A stretch of 46,908 bases of DNA from Patescibacteria group bacterium (lineage in GTDB: Bacteria; Patescibacteriota; Patescibacteriia; CAIXNZ01): the NCBI GenBank assembly GCA_028714455.1, contig JAQTMG010000007.1, forward strand, positions 1 through 46,908, given 5' to 3'. Both the position numbers and the translations under genes were made by a program. The notes below the pieces were generated by a model. It was not told the origin of the DNA. It did no database searches and saw only the letters and a program-made list of their open reading frames with translations. Each line of letters begins with the position of its first letter. Position 1 is the first letter of the stretch. Of the stretch, positions 1-7,535 are shown in pieces.

Positions 1-77
1 ATTATAGATATTTATTTTTACTTATAAAATTCATTAAATTGCCTGATTTTTAAGCATTTTTGGCTTTAAAATCAGCA

Positions 78-105
78 AAAAAATGGCTAATTTTAGCCAT
101 TTTTT
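78..105. terminator. bidirectional hairpin terminator
   Basis: A 13-bp perfect stem (78-90 with 93-105, core ATGGCTAA/TTAGCCAT) with a 2-nt loop and A/T runs on both sides. It could end transcription in either direction and separates whatever lies left of the window from the promoter at 128. Confidence 0.7.
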
Positions 106-127
106 GTTATTTTATGCGTATGTACTA

Positions 128-156
128 TTGACAAGCCTTATTTTTTATGGTATTAT
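128..156 (+). promoter_or_regulatory. sigma70-type promoter of the zinc-ribbon miniprotein
   Basis: TTGACA at 128-133, a 17-bp spacer and TATTAT at 151-156. Transcription should start near 163, giving a leader of about 22 nt that holds AGGAGG at 171-176. Confidence 0.8.
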
Positions 157-184
157 ATATGATTAAAAACAGGAGGTAAAAATT

Positions 185-385
185 ATGGAAATGGTAAATG
201 GCGGATTTGTTCGCGAACCAACCAAAGACACCTCCGAAAAGCCACAACGTAAATCCGGACATTGCCCAAACTGTGGCTCAAGAGCCATAGACAATCTCGG
301 CCCAGATCGTTGTCACTGCCGCTCATGCCATAACCATGGGCCGAACCGCGATTTCAGAGCCAGCCCCTCACAGAATGTAATGTGA
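185..385 (+). CDS. 66-residue zinc-ribbon miniprotein, unknown function
   Basis: I do not recognise a family. The protein has one likely zinc ribbon, CPNC (C27, C30) and CHCRSC (C43, C45, C48), with 14 residues between C30 and C45. The N-terminus is polar and the C-terminal tail is disordered-looking. There is no signal peptide or membrane segment. The start at 185 is fixed by AGGAGG at 171-176 (8-nt spacing); an in-frame ATG at 191 is the only rival. It is a single-gene unit with its own promoter and terminator, and the stop codon lies inside the terminator stem. Nucleic-acid or protein binding is possible but is inference only. Confidence 0.75.
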   Translation: MEMVNGGFVREPTKDTSEKPQRKSGHCPNCGSRAIDNLGPDRCHCRSCHNHGPNRDFRASPSQNVM

Positions 386-398
386 GGGGTCTTTTTTT
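364..398 (+). terminator. intrinsic terminator overlapping the miniprotein stop codon
   Basis: A 9-bp stem CCCCTCACA/TGTGAGGGG (364-372 with 381-389), an 8-nt loop and then seven T (392-398). The TGA stop (383-385) is in the 3' arm, so a ribosome reaching the stop would cover the hairpin. Confidence 0.85.
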
Positions 399-422
399 AT
401 CCCGCACCAGTCGGTGCGGGAT
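399..422. repeat. 10-bp stem hairpin between convergent genes
   Basis: ATCCCGCACC / GGTGCGGGAT with a 4-nt loop, directly after the terminator T run. On the minus strand it is followed by a T-poor A run, so it is a weak terminator there. It may instead be a dispersed palindrome. The rest of 423-473 shows nothing recognisable. Confidence 0.5.
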
Positions 423-473
423 TTCGCTTTATAAAATACTCCCGGGAGCACCAGTTCTAACACATTAATTGCT

Positions 474-1382
474 TCATTTAAATTTATAATAAACACTCTC
501 CCCTAATCTCAAATCCACGTAATCCAATCGATTCAAATTACTTCTTTTTATTTTTTCATCAATCAAAAGTTCAAGGCGGTTATACTGATTATCAGCCGTG
601 TCAGAAAGATTTAACATAATATACCAGCCAGAATCCAAGTTGGCTGTTATGAACTTGGGCATATTATTGGGCACCGTGATATTTTTGATTTTTAGATAAT
701 CTTTCTGGCTGAATTTTTCCTGCAGCTGAAATATGAAATCAACATTTTCAGGCAACAAAACTTTATCGCCCAAATTTATATTTTGATTTGAAGTATTTAA
801 CACTTTCAAAAATGAATCGGGTATTGTCTCCTTGGTCTCGTCTGGTTGCGAATTAGTGTTGAGCTGAAAAATTTTAGGCATGACCAATTTATAGAATTTT
901 TTTATGACGATGCCGTTTTTGTCAACCAAATATTCCTGATCATTGGTTATCCATTTTATCGCGGCTTCTTTTTCCTGCAATTCAATTTTAATTGTGTTTG
1001 GTAAAACCCTGTCAATTTTTAAATCGTTTAAAAGTACATACTCGCCAATTCTTCTTTTCAATTCATTTTTACTAAAGATAAAAATATTCTTATTACTGAA
1101 GATAAGCAGAGTTCTGCCGCTTAAATAATTATTGGTAATATCCAGAATATCATCCGTTGAGATAATCTGGTTGCCCTGGATTTCGATGTTAGAAATTTTG
1201 TAAAAACCGGAAAAAAGGAAAAAATAAACTCCGAAAATTATAACTAAAAGCAGAACTGAATTAATAATGTTAAAAAAAGTAAATTTTAAAAAATTGGCTT
1301 TTATTCTAAAAGGCCGCCTGGCTCTTAATTTTCTGTTTACCCTAAACCTTCTCTGCCCGAGAATATTTTTGCCAAAGCTCAT
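474..1382 (-). CDS. ftsQ: cell division protein FtsQ-like (POTRA domain)
   Basis: Likely the bitopic divisome protein FtsQ/DivIB, which links early and late division proteins outside the membrane. The 302-residue protein has a basic cytoplasmic tail (1-31), one membrane helix at about 35-58, a POTRA domain starting near residue 62 (KISNIEIQGNQ, then the ISTDDI helix) and a beta domain ending in a short C-terminal strand. It follows the MurF-like gene by 8 nt and serS, which suggests one transcript. No Shine-Dalgarno sequence is visible before ATG. Sequence in this family is poorly conserved, so the call rests on architecture and the POTRA motif. Confidence 0.8.
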   Translation of the reverse strand: MSFGKNILGQRRFRVNRKLRARRPFRIKANFLKFTFFNIINSVLLLVIIFGVYFFLFSGFYKISNIEIQGNQIISTDDILDITNNYLSGRTLLIFSNKNIFIFSKNELKRRIGEYVLLNDLKIDRVLPNTIKIELQEKEAAIKWITNDQEYLVDKNGIVIKKFYKLVMPKIFQLNTNSQPDETKETIPDSFLKVLNTSNQNINLGDKVLLPENVDFIFQLQEKFSQKDYLKIKNITVPNNMPKFITANLDSGWYIMLNLSDTADNQYNRLELLIDEKIKRSNLNRLDYVDLRLGESVYYKFK

Positions 1383-1390
1383 TGTAGGCT

Positions 1391-2119
1391 CTATTTATTT
1401 AATAAATTCGATAATGCTTTATTGATAAGATAGGAATAAATCGCTGGTTTGCCAAACCTTTGGATTGAGACTTCTTCGGTTTTGAAACCAGATTTTAAGG
1501 TAAATGTCTGCCCATTTTCATTCTCTTTCAAGCCAGCGGCCAGATAGTCCGGCTCATCCATAATGCCAAAAGTTAAAACGTTTCCAGTCCCTCCCCTCAT
1601 TAAATCAAGAATTTCTTTATAGTCAATGTTTGCAAGTAATGTCCCCTCCCCTATCATGCCAGCCAAAAGCTTATAAACTTCTGGGAATTTTTCTTTATAA
1701 TTAATGCTTCGTTCAAAATCAGTAAAAATTATGACATCGGGAGATGGAATTATTTTTTGTAATTGCTTAAATTCATTTTCATTGTCGGCCGTGAATTCCA
1801 GAACTAAAACTTTTGGCGGATTTTTATCGCCCAAAGCCCTAAACCCATCGATGAATAATTCCAACCACTTTAGATAAGAAGAAAAACCGGCGCGCAAATT
1901 TAAGATTGACAACGGCAAGCCGATTTCTGAATTATAACCTTTGAAACTGCCGCGTGCCAAAAAATCAGCTGACTGAAGTCCGCTGACAATATCATCTTTA
2001 ATGCTGGCGCGGAAATTTTGACCGCAGACAATGACTGTCTGCGGCTTATATTTTTGTAAATAATTTTTTGCTTGTTGGCCAAGTATAAAAAGACCAGCCG
2101 CCCGAAAAATTTTTCTCAT
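1391..2119 (-). CDS. degenerate Mur-ligase middle domain (MurF-like), P-loop lost
   Basis: The 242-residue protein aligns by eye with the central ATPase domain of MurF. GYNSEIGLPLSILNL (61-75) matches the family G-N-x-N-x-x-I-G-V-P-x-T-L-L block, VLVLEF (about 104-109) matches the V-x-E-x-G strand, and LTFGI near 185 matches the nucleotide-side segment. Where MurF has the ATP-binding GSSGKTSVK, this protein reads GQNFRASIK (33-41), with no GKT/S. The N-terminal UDP-sugar domain and most of the C-terminal ligand domain are missing (full MurF is about 450 residues). Catalysis is therefore unlikely. It may be a scaffold or regulator of wall synthesis (inference). It lies between serS (1 nt) and ftsQ (8 nt). 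Confidence 0.65.
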   Translation of the reverse strand: MRKIFRAAGLFILGQQAKNYLQKYKPQTVIVCGQNFRASIKDDIVSGLQSADFLARGSFKGYNSEIGLPLSILNLRAGFSSYLKWLELFIDGFRALGDKNPPKVLVLEFTADNENEFKQLQKIIPSPDVIIFTDFERSINYKEKFPEVYKLLAGMIGEGTLLANIDYKEILDLMRGGTGNVLTFGIMDEPDYLAAGLKENENGQTFTLKSGFKTEEVSIQRFGKPAIYSYLINKALSNLLNK

Positions 2120-2120
2120 A

Positions 2121-3422
2121 TTATTTTTTTGAGATCTTGTCGCGGTTGCCCATGTACGGCCTGATAACTTCTGGAATCGTAATTGAGCCGTCTGGATTTT
2201 GATAATTTTCCCAGAGCGCGATTAAAATGCGCGGCGAAGCTAAACCAGTGTTGTTTAAAGTATAAGCATATTTCACTTCGCCTTCTTTGGTTTTGTACTT
2301 CAAATTCAAGCGGCGCGCCTGCCAGTCAGTTAAAAAAGAATCGGAATGAGTTTCAGCGTAAGCATTGCGCGATGGCATCCAGGTTTCCAAGTCATACATC
2401 TTGTATTTGCCAACACCCATGTCAGCCGTGCAAACCGATACCACGTGATACGGCAGTTTTAAATCCTGCAAAATTTCTTCAGAGATGCCCCTTAATTCAT
2501 CCAGATATTTCAAGCCGATTTTCAAATCCGCCTGGCAAATTACCACCTGTTCAACTTTCATAAATTCATGCAAGCGATACAAACCCTTCGTATCTTTGCC
2601 GTAGCTGCCAGCTTCTGAACGATAGCAAGTTGAAAAGCCGCAGTATTTCAATGGCAGCTCTTCTTCTTTTAAAATCTCATCGGCGCGGTAAGCCAAAAGT
2701 GCGGGCTCTGAAGTACCTGATAAATAAAGTGGCTCGGAAATTAATTCTCCGCTGTCCTGCTTGCCGGGATTTTGAATTTGGTAAATTTCATCTTTAGAAG
2801 CTGGAAAATGTCCGCTGCCCGTCAAAGCCATGGAGCGAACTAGGGTTGGCGTAATAAACGGCGTAAAACCCTTGGCGATTAATTTATTCAAAGCATAATT
2901 CAAAAGCGCCAGGTGCATTTCAGCCGCTTCATTTTTTAAGTAATAACCGCGAAAACCAGAAACTTTCACTCCCCTTTCCAAATCAATCAAGTCTAAATCT
3001 TTGCCTAATTGAATGTGATCTTTAATGGCGAATTTAAACTTGGGAATCTTGCCCCAGGTGGCGATTTCTTTATTATCTTTGTCGTCTTTGCCAACCGGCG
3101 TATCTTTAGAAACGACATTGGGCACGCGCAGCATTATCATTTCGTACTCTTCAATAATTTTCTTGGATTTGGCTTCCAAATCAACTATCTCATCTTTAAT
3201 TTCCTTGCCTTCGCTCATGACTTTCTCATTGCGCTGTTTAGGATCTTTGAGTAAACTGGCAATTTCATTTCTGCGCTTGCGCAATTCATCAATCTTGGCA
3301 ATAGATTCGCGCCTCTGATCATCCAGTTTAAGCAGTTGTTTAAAATCAATCTCCACGCCCTTTTGTTTGCTGACTTTTTCCAGTTCCTTAAGGTTTTCGC
3401 GGATAAAATTGATGTCTAGCAT
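2121..3422 (-). CDS. serS: seryl-tRNA synthetase
   Basis: Charges tRNA-Ser. The 433-residue length is typical. An N-terminal coiled-coil arm spans about 30-100 (LDDQRRESIAKIDELRKRR), followed by the class II core: motif 2 near CYRSEAGSYGKDTKG and the C-terminal motif 3 region ILIALWENYQNPDG...PYM. Family motif 3 normally has the AVGRT segment; here it reads ASPRI, but the essential Arg is kept. First gene of the serS - MurF-like - ftsQ group. No Shine-Dalgarno before the ATG; an AT-rich repeat lies upstream. Confidence 0.97.
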   Translation of the reverse strand: MLDINFIRENLKELEKVSKQKGVEIDFKQLLKLDDQRRESIAKIDELRKRRNEIASLLKDPKQRNEKVMSEGKEIKDEIVDLEAKSKKIIEEYEMIMLRVPNVVSKDTPVGKDDKDNKEIATWGKIPKFKFAIKDHIQLGKDLDLIDLERGVKVSGFRGYYLKNEAAEMHLALLNYALNKLIAKGFTPFITPTLVRSMALTGSGHFPASKDEIYQIQNPGKQDSGELISEPLYLSGTSEPALLAYRADEILKEEELPLKYCGFSTCYRSEAGSYGKDTKGLYRLHEFMKVEQVVICQADLKIGLKYLDELRGISEEILQDLKLPYHVVSVCTADMGVGKYKMYDLETWMPSRNAYAETHSDSFLTDWQARRLNLKYKTKEGEVKYAYTLNNTGLASPRILIALWENYQNPDGSITIPEVIRPYMGNRDKISKK

Positions 3423-3429
3423 ATATTTT

Positions 3430-3466
3430 AAATTATGAATTATGAAATATGAATTTAGAATTATGG
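3430..3466. repeat. AT-rich dispersed repeat (AATTATGAATTATGAAATA type)
   Basis: Same unit as at 22368-22434 and 30600-30634, with a related stretch near 31520. In each case it lies just before a minus-strand start codon. Here it forms the serS leader. Confidence 0.6.
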
Positions 3467-3495
3467 TAAATTGTATGTGGTAATTTTAGCAAAAA

Positions 3496-3524
3496 TTGAC
3501 ACTTTTGCCAAGCCAAGCTAAAAT
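3496..3524 (+). promoter_or_regulatory. sigma70-type promoter of purF
   Basis: TTGACA at 3496-3501, 17-bp spacer, TAAAAT at 3519-3524. The leader of about 64 nt begins with a small G+C hairpin (about 3531-3548, GGGGCG/CGTCCC) followed by TTTT. This could stabilise the mRNA 5' end or attenuate; the latter is speculative. Confidence 0.75.
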
Positions 3525-3594
3525 TAAGCTGGGGGCGAGATACGTCCCTTTTGTTATTTAAAAAACGCCATAAAAAAATAAAAGGAGGGGTAAG

Positions 3595-5172
3595 ATGTGC
3601 GGAATCATTGGTGAGGTTTTTTTCAATATTCCCAAAGAAAGGACAGAATATCCAACCGCTGAAAGACCTGCCGTCCTTTTACGAGCACTGCAGCACCGAG
3701 GCGAGGAATCCAGCGGACTCACGGCAACTGACGGAACTAATGTGGGCACGCGTAAGGGGTTTGGCACTGTTATCGAGGCTCTTGATAGAGAATGGAAAAA
3801 AGAACATTATGCCTTGGGATCAGTGGGTCATGTGCGCTATTCAACCACTGGTAGCGGCATACCGCCGGAACTGCGCGGAAAAAAACTCACCCGAGAAGAT
3901 GAGAAGAAGTACACTGGCGCTCTTAACATTCAGCCTTTTTTTCTTGAACCCGAGGCTTGGCCTGGCAAAATGGCTCTCGTGCACAATGGCAATCTGACCA
4001 ATGCTGATGAGCTCAAAAAATTCCTAATGGACAGGGAGGTCATTTTCAAGGCCACTAGCGACACTGAAGTTATCGTGCGCCTTATCGCCTTTTACATCAG
4101 AAAGTACAAGAATATTCCAAAAGCGATAAAAGCAGCTATGACAAAAATGCGTGGCGCCTATTCCTGTCTTTTTCTGACCAACCAGGGCATCTGGGCCTTC
4201 CGAGATCGGCTTGGTTTTAGACCGCTCAAAATCGCCAAGACAGCTGACAGTTACATTTTTGCTTCTGAACCTTGTGCCTGGCATGGCGTAGAAGCCAGAT
4301 ATTTACGCAATGTTAAGCCCGGTGAAATAGTCGAAGCCAAAATAGGCAGAAAAGGTTTAAAAAACTATCGCATACGGCGCAAAAATGAACGTGCTTTCTG
4401 TATCTTTGAAGATGTCTATCTCCAAGCCATTTACAACGAACGGGTGGCCGAGATACGCAGGCTCATGGGAAAATTCCTTTTCAAGGCAGCACTCGAAGAA
4501 TTTGCCGCTGATGGAAAAAAATTCAAACCTGGTCTGGTCATTCCGGTCATGAATTCTGGTGAAGGAGCCGCCCTTGGTTTCCATGAGGCACAATCGGAAT
4601 TTTTTCCCGGACACTCCTATTATTACCCCGTGATTTACAAAAATCCCACGGTGGGCAGGACTTTCCTGGAGCCGCGTCAAATTGACCGAGTCAGGAAAAA
4701 CAAGCGCAAGTACTTCAGACTTTTCATGCCGACCGCCGAGATCATAAAAAAGATCGCCGAGCGCGAAGGAGAAATCTGGCTCTATTTCATTGACGATTCG
4801 CTCATCCGCTCCAACGTGGCCAAAACACTGATCAAAAAAATCATCAGAGAGGAGCTGAAAAAAAGTTTCCCGCATCTTTATCCGCGGATCAAGATTGCCT
4901 GGTTACTCTCTTCGCCACCGTACAAATTTTCCTGCTACTTCGGCATCGATACCTATGAGCGCTCACAGCTGATCGCCGCCAACATGGATATCAAACAAAT
5001 CGCTCGTCACATCGGCGCCACCAAAGTTATTTACCTGCCGCTTAATGACATGCTGGAAGCCGCCGCAGAGTTCCACAATCTCAAAAAATGCGACTTTTGC
5101 CATGCTTGTTTCTCGGGCAAGTATCCGATTCCCATCAATCCAAAACAAGACAAAATGGTCTTAGCCGCCTAA
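3595..5172 (+). CDS. purF: amidophosphoribosyltransferase (PurF)
   Basis: First step of purine synthesis: glutamine plus PRPP gives phosphoribosylamine. The 525-residue protein has the N-terminal Ntn glutaminase with nucleophile Cys2 (MCGIIGE), GHVRYSTTG, VHNGNLTN and SDTEV, then the phosphoribosyltransferase domain with the PRPP loop FIDDSLIRS. The family usually has G-T or G-N where this has S-N. Cysteines matching the 4Fe-4S ligands of Bacillus-type PurF are present: CIFEDVY, the Cys in SCYFGIDT, and CDFCHAC near the end. The Shine-Dalgarno sequence AGGAGG (3583-3588) sets the start. It is monocistronic with its own promoter and terminator. No other purine gene is in the window; it looks G+C-richer than its neighbours and may be acquired. 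Confidence 0.93.
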   Translation: MCGIIGEVFFNIPKERTEYPTAERPAVLLRALQHRGEESSGLTATDGTNVGTRKGFGTVIEALDREWKKEHYALGSVGHVRYSTTGSGIPPELRGKKLTREDEKKYTGALNIQPFFLEPEAWPGKMALVHNGNLTNADELKKFLMDREVIFKATSDTEVIVRLIAFYIRKYKNIPKAIKAAMTKMRGAYSCLFLTNQGIWAFRDRLGFRPLKIAKTADSYIFASEPCAWHGVEARYLRNVKPGEIVEAKIGRKGLKNYRIRRKNERAFCIFEDVYLQAIYNERVAEIRRLMGKFLFKAALEEFAADGKKFKPGLVIPVMNSGEGAALGFHEAQSEFFPGHSYYYPVIYKNPTVGRTFLEPRQIDRVRKNKRKYFRLFMPTAEIIKKIAEREGEIWLYFIDDSLIRSNVAKTLIKKIIREELKKSFPHLYPRIKIAWLLSSPPYKFSCYFGIDTYERSQLIAANMDIKQIARHIGATKVIYLPLNDMLEAAAEFHNLKKCDFCHACFSGKYPIPINPKQDKMVLAA

Positions 5173-5175
5173 ACC

Positions 5176-5207
5176 AAAACCCGTGTACATCTGTGCACGG
5201 GTTTTTT
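5176..5207. terminator. bidirectional terminator between purF and lysS
   Basis: 10-bp stem AAAACCCGTG/CACGGGTTTT (5176-5185 with 5196-5205), then T run to 5207. The A run on the left makes it usable for lysS as well. Confidence 0.85.
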
Positions 5208-5216
5208 CTATCTAAA

Positions 5217-6692
5217 TTATTTCTCCGGCCTCATGGTCGGGAAAAAGACCACGTCACGAATTGAGAGCTGATCGGTTAAAAGCATAAACAAACGGTCAAT
5301 GCCCAGGCCAAAACCTGCCGTAGGCGGCATGCCGTGCTCCAGGGCGCGGATAAAGTCCTCATCAATCATCTGCGCTTCCTTATCCCCTGCCTCGCGCATC
5401 TTCATCTGGACTTCGAAACGCTGTCTTTGATCAATCGGATCATTTAATTCCGAGAAGGCATTGCCAACCTCGGCGCCCAAAACCAGGACTTGAAAGCGCT
5501 CGGTTCTATTGGGATGCGCTGGATCTTTTTTAGCCAAAGGCGAAACAGCCACGGGATGGTTGAATAAAATTGAAGGCTGGATAATATCTTTGCGGATAAA
5601 TCTTTTGTAAACGCCGTCAATAATTCTGCCAAAACTGGTCACCCCGTTTTTTTGTAAGGCCTTCATTTCAGCGGCTAGTTCAGCATCATTTTCGGAAACA
5701 AAATCCAATAAATCAGCGGCGTAATTATCTTTATCCAAATCCACGCCTGTTTTTTCTTTAAAAATTTCAACGTAATTAATTTTCGGCCAGGGTTTTTTAA
5801 AATCAATAGCTGCGCCCTGATATTCAAATTTTAGCGTGCCAAAAGTATTTTTAATGATCTTGGTGTACATATCCTCAATCATTTCCATTAAATCATTCCA
5901 ATCAGCATAAGCCCAATATAATTCCAACTCGGTAAATTCCTGCAAATGCTGGGGACTCATACCCTCGTTTCTAAAAACTCGACCCAGCTCATAAACCTTT
6001 TCATAACCGCCGACAATCAGGCGCTTCAAGTGCAATTCCAAAGAGATGCGCAAATAAAAATCAACGTCAAGAGTGTTGTGATGAGTGACAAATGGTTCGG
6101 CTTCAGCGCCGCCTGGCACTTCTTCCAAAACAGGAGTCTCCACTTCAATAAAGCCATCATTGTCTAAATAGCTTCGAAACTCTTTGATAAATTTGGCTTT
6201 CTTAATAAATAAATCCCTAACATCCTGATTCATGATCAAATCAAGATAACGCTCGCGGTAGCGGGTTTCTAAATCTTTGAGGCCATGCCATTTTTCTGGC
6301 AAGGGCAAAATCGCCTTGGCCAGCAAAGTAAATTTTTTCACCAAAATTGATATCTCGCCTTTTTTGGTTTTGAAAATCTCGCCTTCCACGCCGATAAAAT
6401 CACCAAGGTCGATTTCTTTCATGAAAAATTTATAATCCTTCTCCCCTACTTTTTCCTGCTGCAAAACAATCTGCATCTTGTTTGTTTCATCTTGCAGATG
6501 GCAAAAACAAATCTTGCCCATGTCTCTTTTAGTCATGAGCCGGCCGGCGGTTTTAATCTTGGCGCCGATCTTAGCCGAAATAGCTTCCTTTAAACTCTGC
6601 TTCTTTTCAAATTTATCGGGATATGGATTTACACCCGAGGCCATGATTCTTTGCAGTTTTTCTAAACGGATTTTGCGTTCATCTTGAGCCAT
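5217..6692 (-). CDS. lysS: lysyl-tRNA synthetase, class II
   Basis: Charges tRNA-Lys. The 491-residue length is normal for bacterial LysRS. An N-terminal OB-fold anticodon-binding domain (about 45-135) is followed by the class II core: motif 1 near FIKEFRSYLDNDGFIEVETP, motif 2 RVFRNEGMSPQHLQEFTELE and motif 3 GFGLGIDRLFMLL. The N-terminus starts directly with the short RLEKLQ helix. It is a single gene with a clear promoter and shares a terminator with purF. The leader has no Shine-Dalgarno sequence. Confidence 0.97.
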   Translation of the reverse strand: MAQDERKIRLEKLQRIMASGVNPYPDKFEKKQSLKEAISAKIGAKIKTAGRLMTKRDMGKICFCHLQDETNKMQIVLQQEKVGEKDYKFFMKEIDLGDFIGVEGEIFKTKKGEISILVKKFTLLAKAILPLPEKWHGLKDLETRYRERYLDLIMNQDVRDLFIKKAKFIKEFRSYLDNDGFIEVETPVLEEVPGGAEAEPFVTHHNTLDVDFYLRISLELHLKRLIVGGYEKVYELGRVFRNEGMSPQHLQEFTELELYWAYADWNDLMEMIEDMYTKIIKNTFGTLKFEYQGAAIDFKKPWPKINYVEIFKEKTGVDLDKDNYAADLLDFVSENDAELAAEMKALQKNGVTSFGRIIDGVYKRFIRKDIIQPSILFNHPVAVSPLAKKDPAHPNRTERFQVLVLGAEVGNAFSELNDPIDQRQRFEVQMKMREAGDKEAQMIDEDFIRALEHGMPPTAGFGLGIDRLFMLLTDQLSIRDVVFFPTMRPEK

Positions 6693-6725
6693 ATTTTGAT
6701 TCTTACGATTAGTAATTATAATGTA

Positions 6726-6754
6726 ATTTTACCTAAATTTAAGGAAAAGGTCAA
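6726..6754 (-). promoter_or_regulatory. sigma70-type promoter of lysS
   Basis: On the minus strand TTGACC (6754-6749), 17-bp spacer, TAAAAT (6731-6726). Leader of about 27 nt without AGGAGG. Confidence 0.75.
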
Positions 6755-6762
6755 AAAGATAA

Positions 6763-6927
6763 GGCGAAAACGGCGTTAATGTAGAGACGCGAGATCTCGC
6801 GTCTCTACAACGGGTTTTAAAAACGACGTAGAGACAGGGTATGCCCTGTCTCTACAATAACGACAACACACAAACGTAGAGACGCATAGCAATGCGTCTC
6901 TACAACGGCGGCAACACCGTTTTCGCC
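6763..6927. repeat. composite palindromic element A: outer inverted repeat holding three 28-bp palindromes
   Basis: The outer arms GGCGAAAACGGCGTT (6763-6777) and AACACCGTTTTCGCC (6913-6927) are inverted repeats differing at one base. Inside are three 28-bp palindromes of the GTAGAGAC...GTCTCTAC family at 6781-6808 (perfect), 6828-6855 and 6876-6903 (near-perfect, different centres), separated by 19-20 nt. This fills the lysS-greA intergenic region. The layout resembles REP/BIME elements spread by RAYT transposases. Confidence 0.85.
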
Positions 6928-6934
6928 AGAATCA

Positions 6935-6960
6935 AAAAGGCCGAATAAATCCGGCCTTTT
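6935..6960 (-). terminator. greA terminator
   Basis: 9-bp stem AAAAGGCCG/CGGCCTTTT (6935-6943 with 6952-6960). On the minus strand it is followed by a short T run. It lies 17 nt past the greA stop. Confidence 0.8.
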
Positions 6961-6977
6961 GCTTTATGAAATCTTAT

Positions 6978-7442
6978 TTACTTTACATCCAGTATCTTAT
7001 ATTCAATTATACCTGCCGGAGCATCAAGATTGACTTTATCGCCCACTTTTTTGCCCAAAAACGCTTCGCCAGCCGGCGATTCATTGGAGATAAACCCCTT
7101 GAGCGGATCTGCCTCGCTTGGGCCAACGATAGTGAATTCTTTTTCCTGCCCATCAAATTTGACGTGAACCGTGCAACCGACCTCAATGCATTTCTTTTTG
7201 CCTTTTTCACCAGAAATTATGACGGCGTTTTTAATCACCTCTTCAAGCTCCCTTATTTTAGCTTCGTTCATGCCCTGCTCGTCTTTGGCCTCCTGATATT
7301 CGGCGTTTTCCGATAAATCGCCAAGTTTTAAGGCCTCTTCAATTCTTTCAGTGATTTCTCGGCGCTTGACGGTTTTTAAATCGTTAAGCTCTTTCTTGAT
7401 TTTTTCCAACCCCTCGGGCGTAAAATATTTTTCATCACTCAT
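6978..7442 (-). CDS. greA: transcription elongation factor GreA
   Basis: Rescues backtracked RNA polymerase by stimulating transcript cleavage in the secondary channel. The 154-residue length is typical. There is an N-terminal coiled coil (about 8-75) whose tip carries acidic residues (LSENAEYQEAKDEQ, the family D/E-N-x-E-Y block), and a C-terminal FKBP-like domain with FTIVGPSEADP and SPAGEAFLGKKVGD. Monocistronic, with its own promoter and terminator. Confidence 0.96.
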   Translation of the reverse strand: MSDEKYFTPEGLEKIKKELNDLKTVKRREITERIEEALKLGDLSENAEYQEAKDEQGMNEAKIRELEEVIKNAVIISGEKGKKKCIEVGCTVHVKFDGQEKEFTIVGPSEADPLKGFISNESPAGEAFLGKKVGDKVNLDAPAGIIEYKILDVK

Positions 7443-7477
7443 GGAAATGGTAATTTTATTTTTAAAATATATTAGTC

Positions 7478-7506
7478 AAAATAACAAAACGTTTAGTTTT
7501 AGTCAA
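7478..7506 (-). promoter_or_regulatory. promoter of greA
   Basis: On the minus strand TTGACT (7506-7501), 17-bp spacer, TATTTT (7483-7478). Leader about 29 nt. An AT-rich repeat of the TTCTATGTTCTAAATTCT type adjoins at about 7527-7552. Confidence 0.65.
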
Positions 7507-7535
7507 GCACTTATCCACACAAAATATTCTATGTT

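Noticed and set aside
4357-4875. 172-codon minus frame inside purF
   Set aside because: No ribosome site and no family resemblance; the opposite frame is a conserved enzyme.
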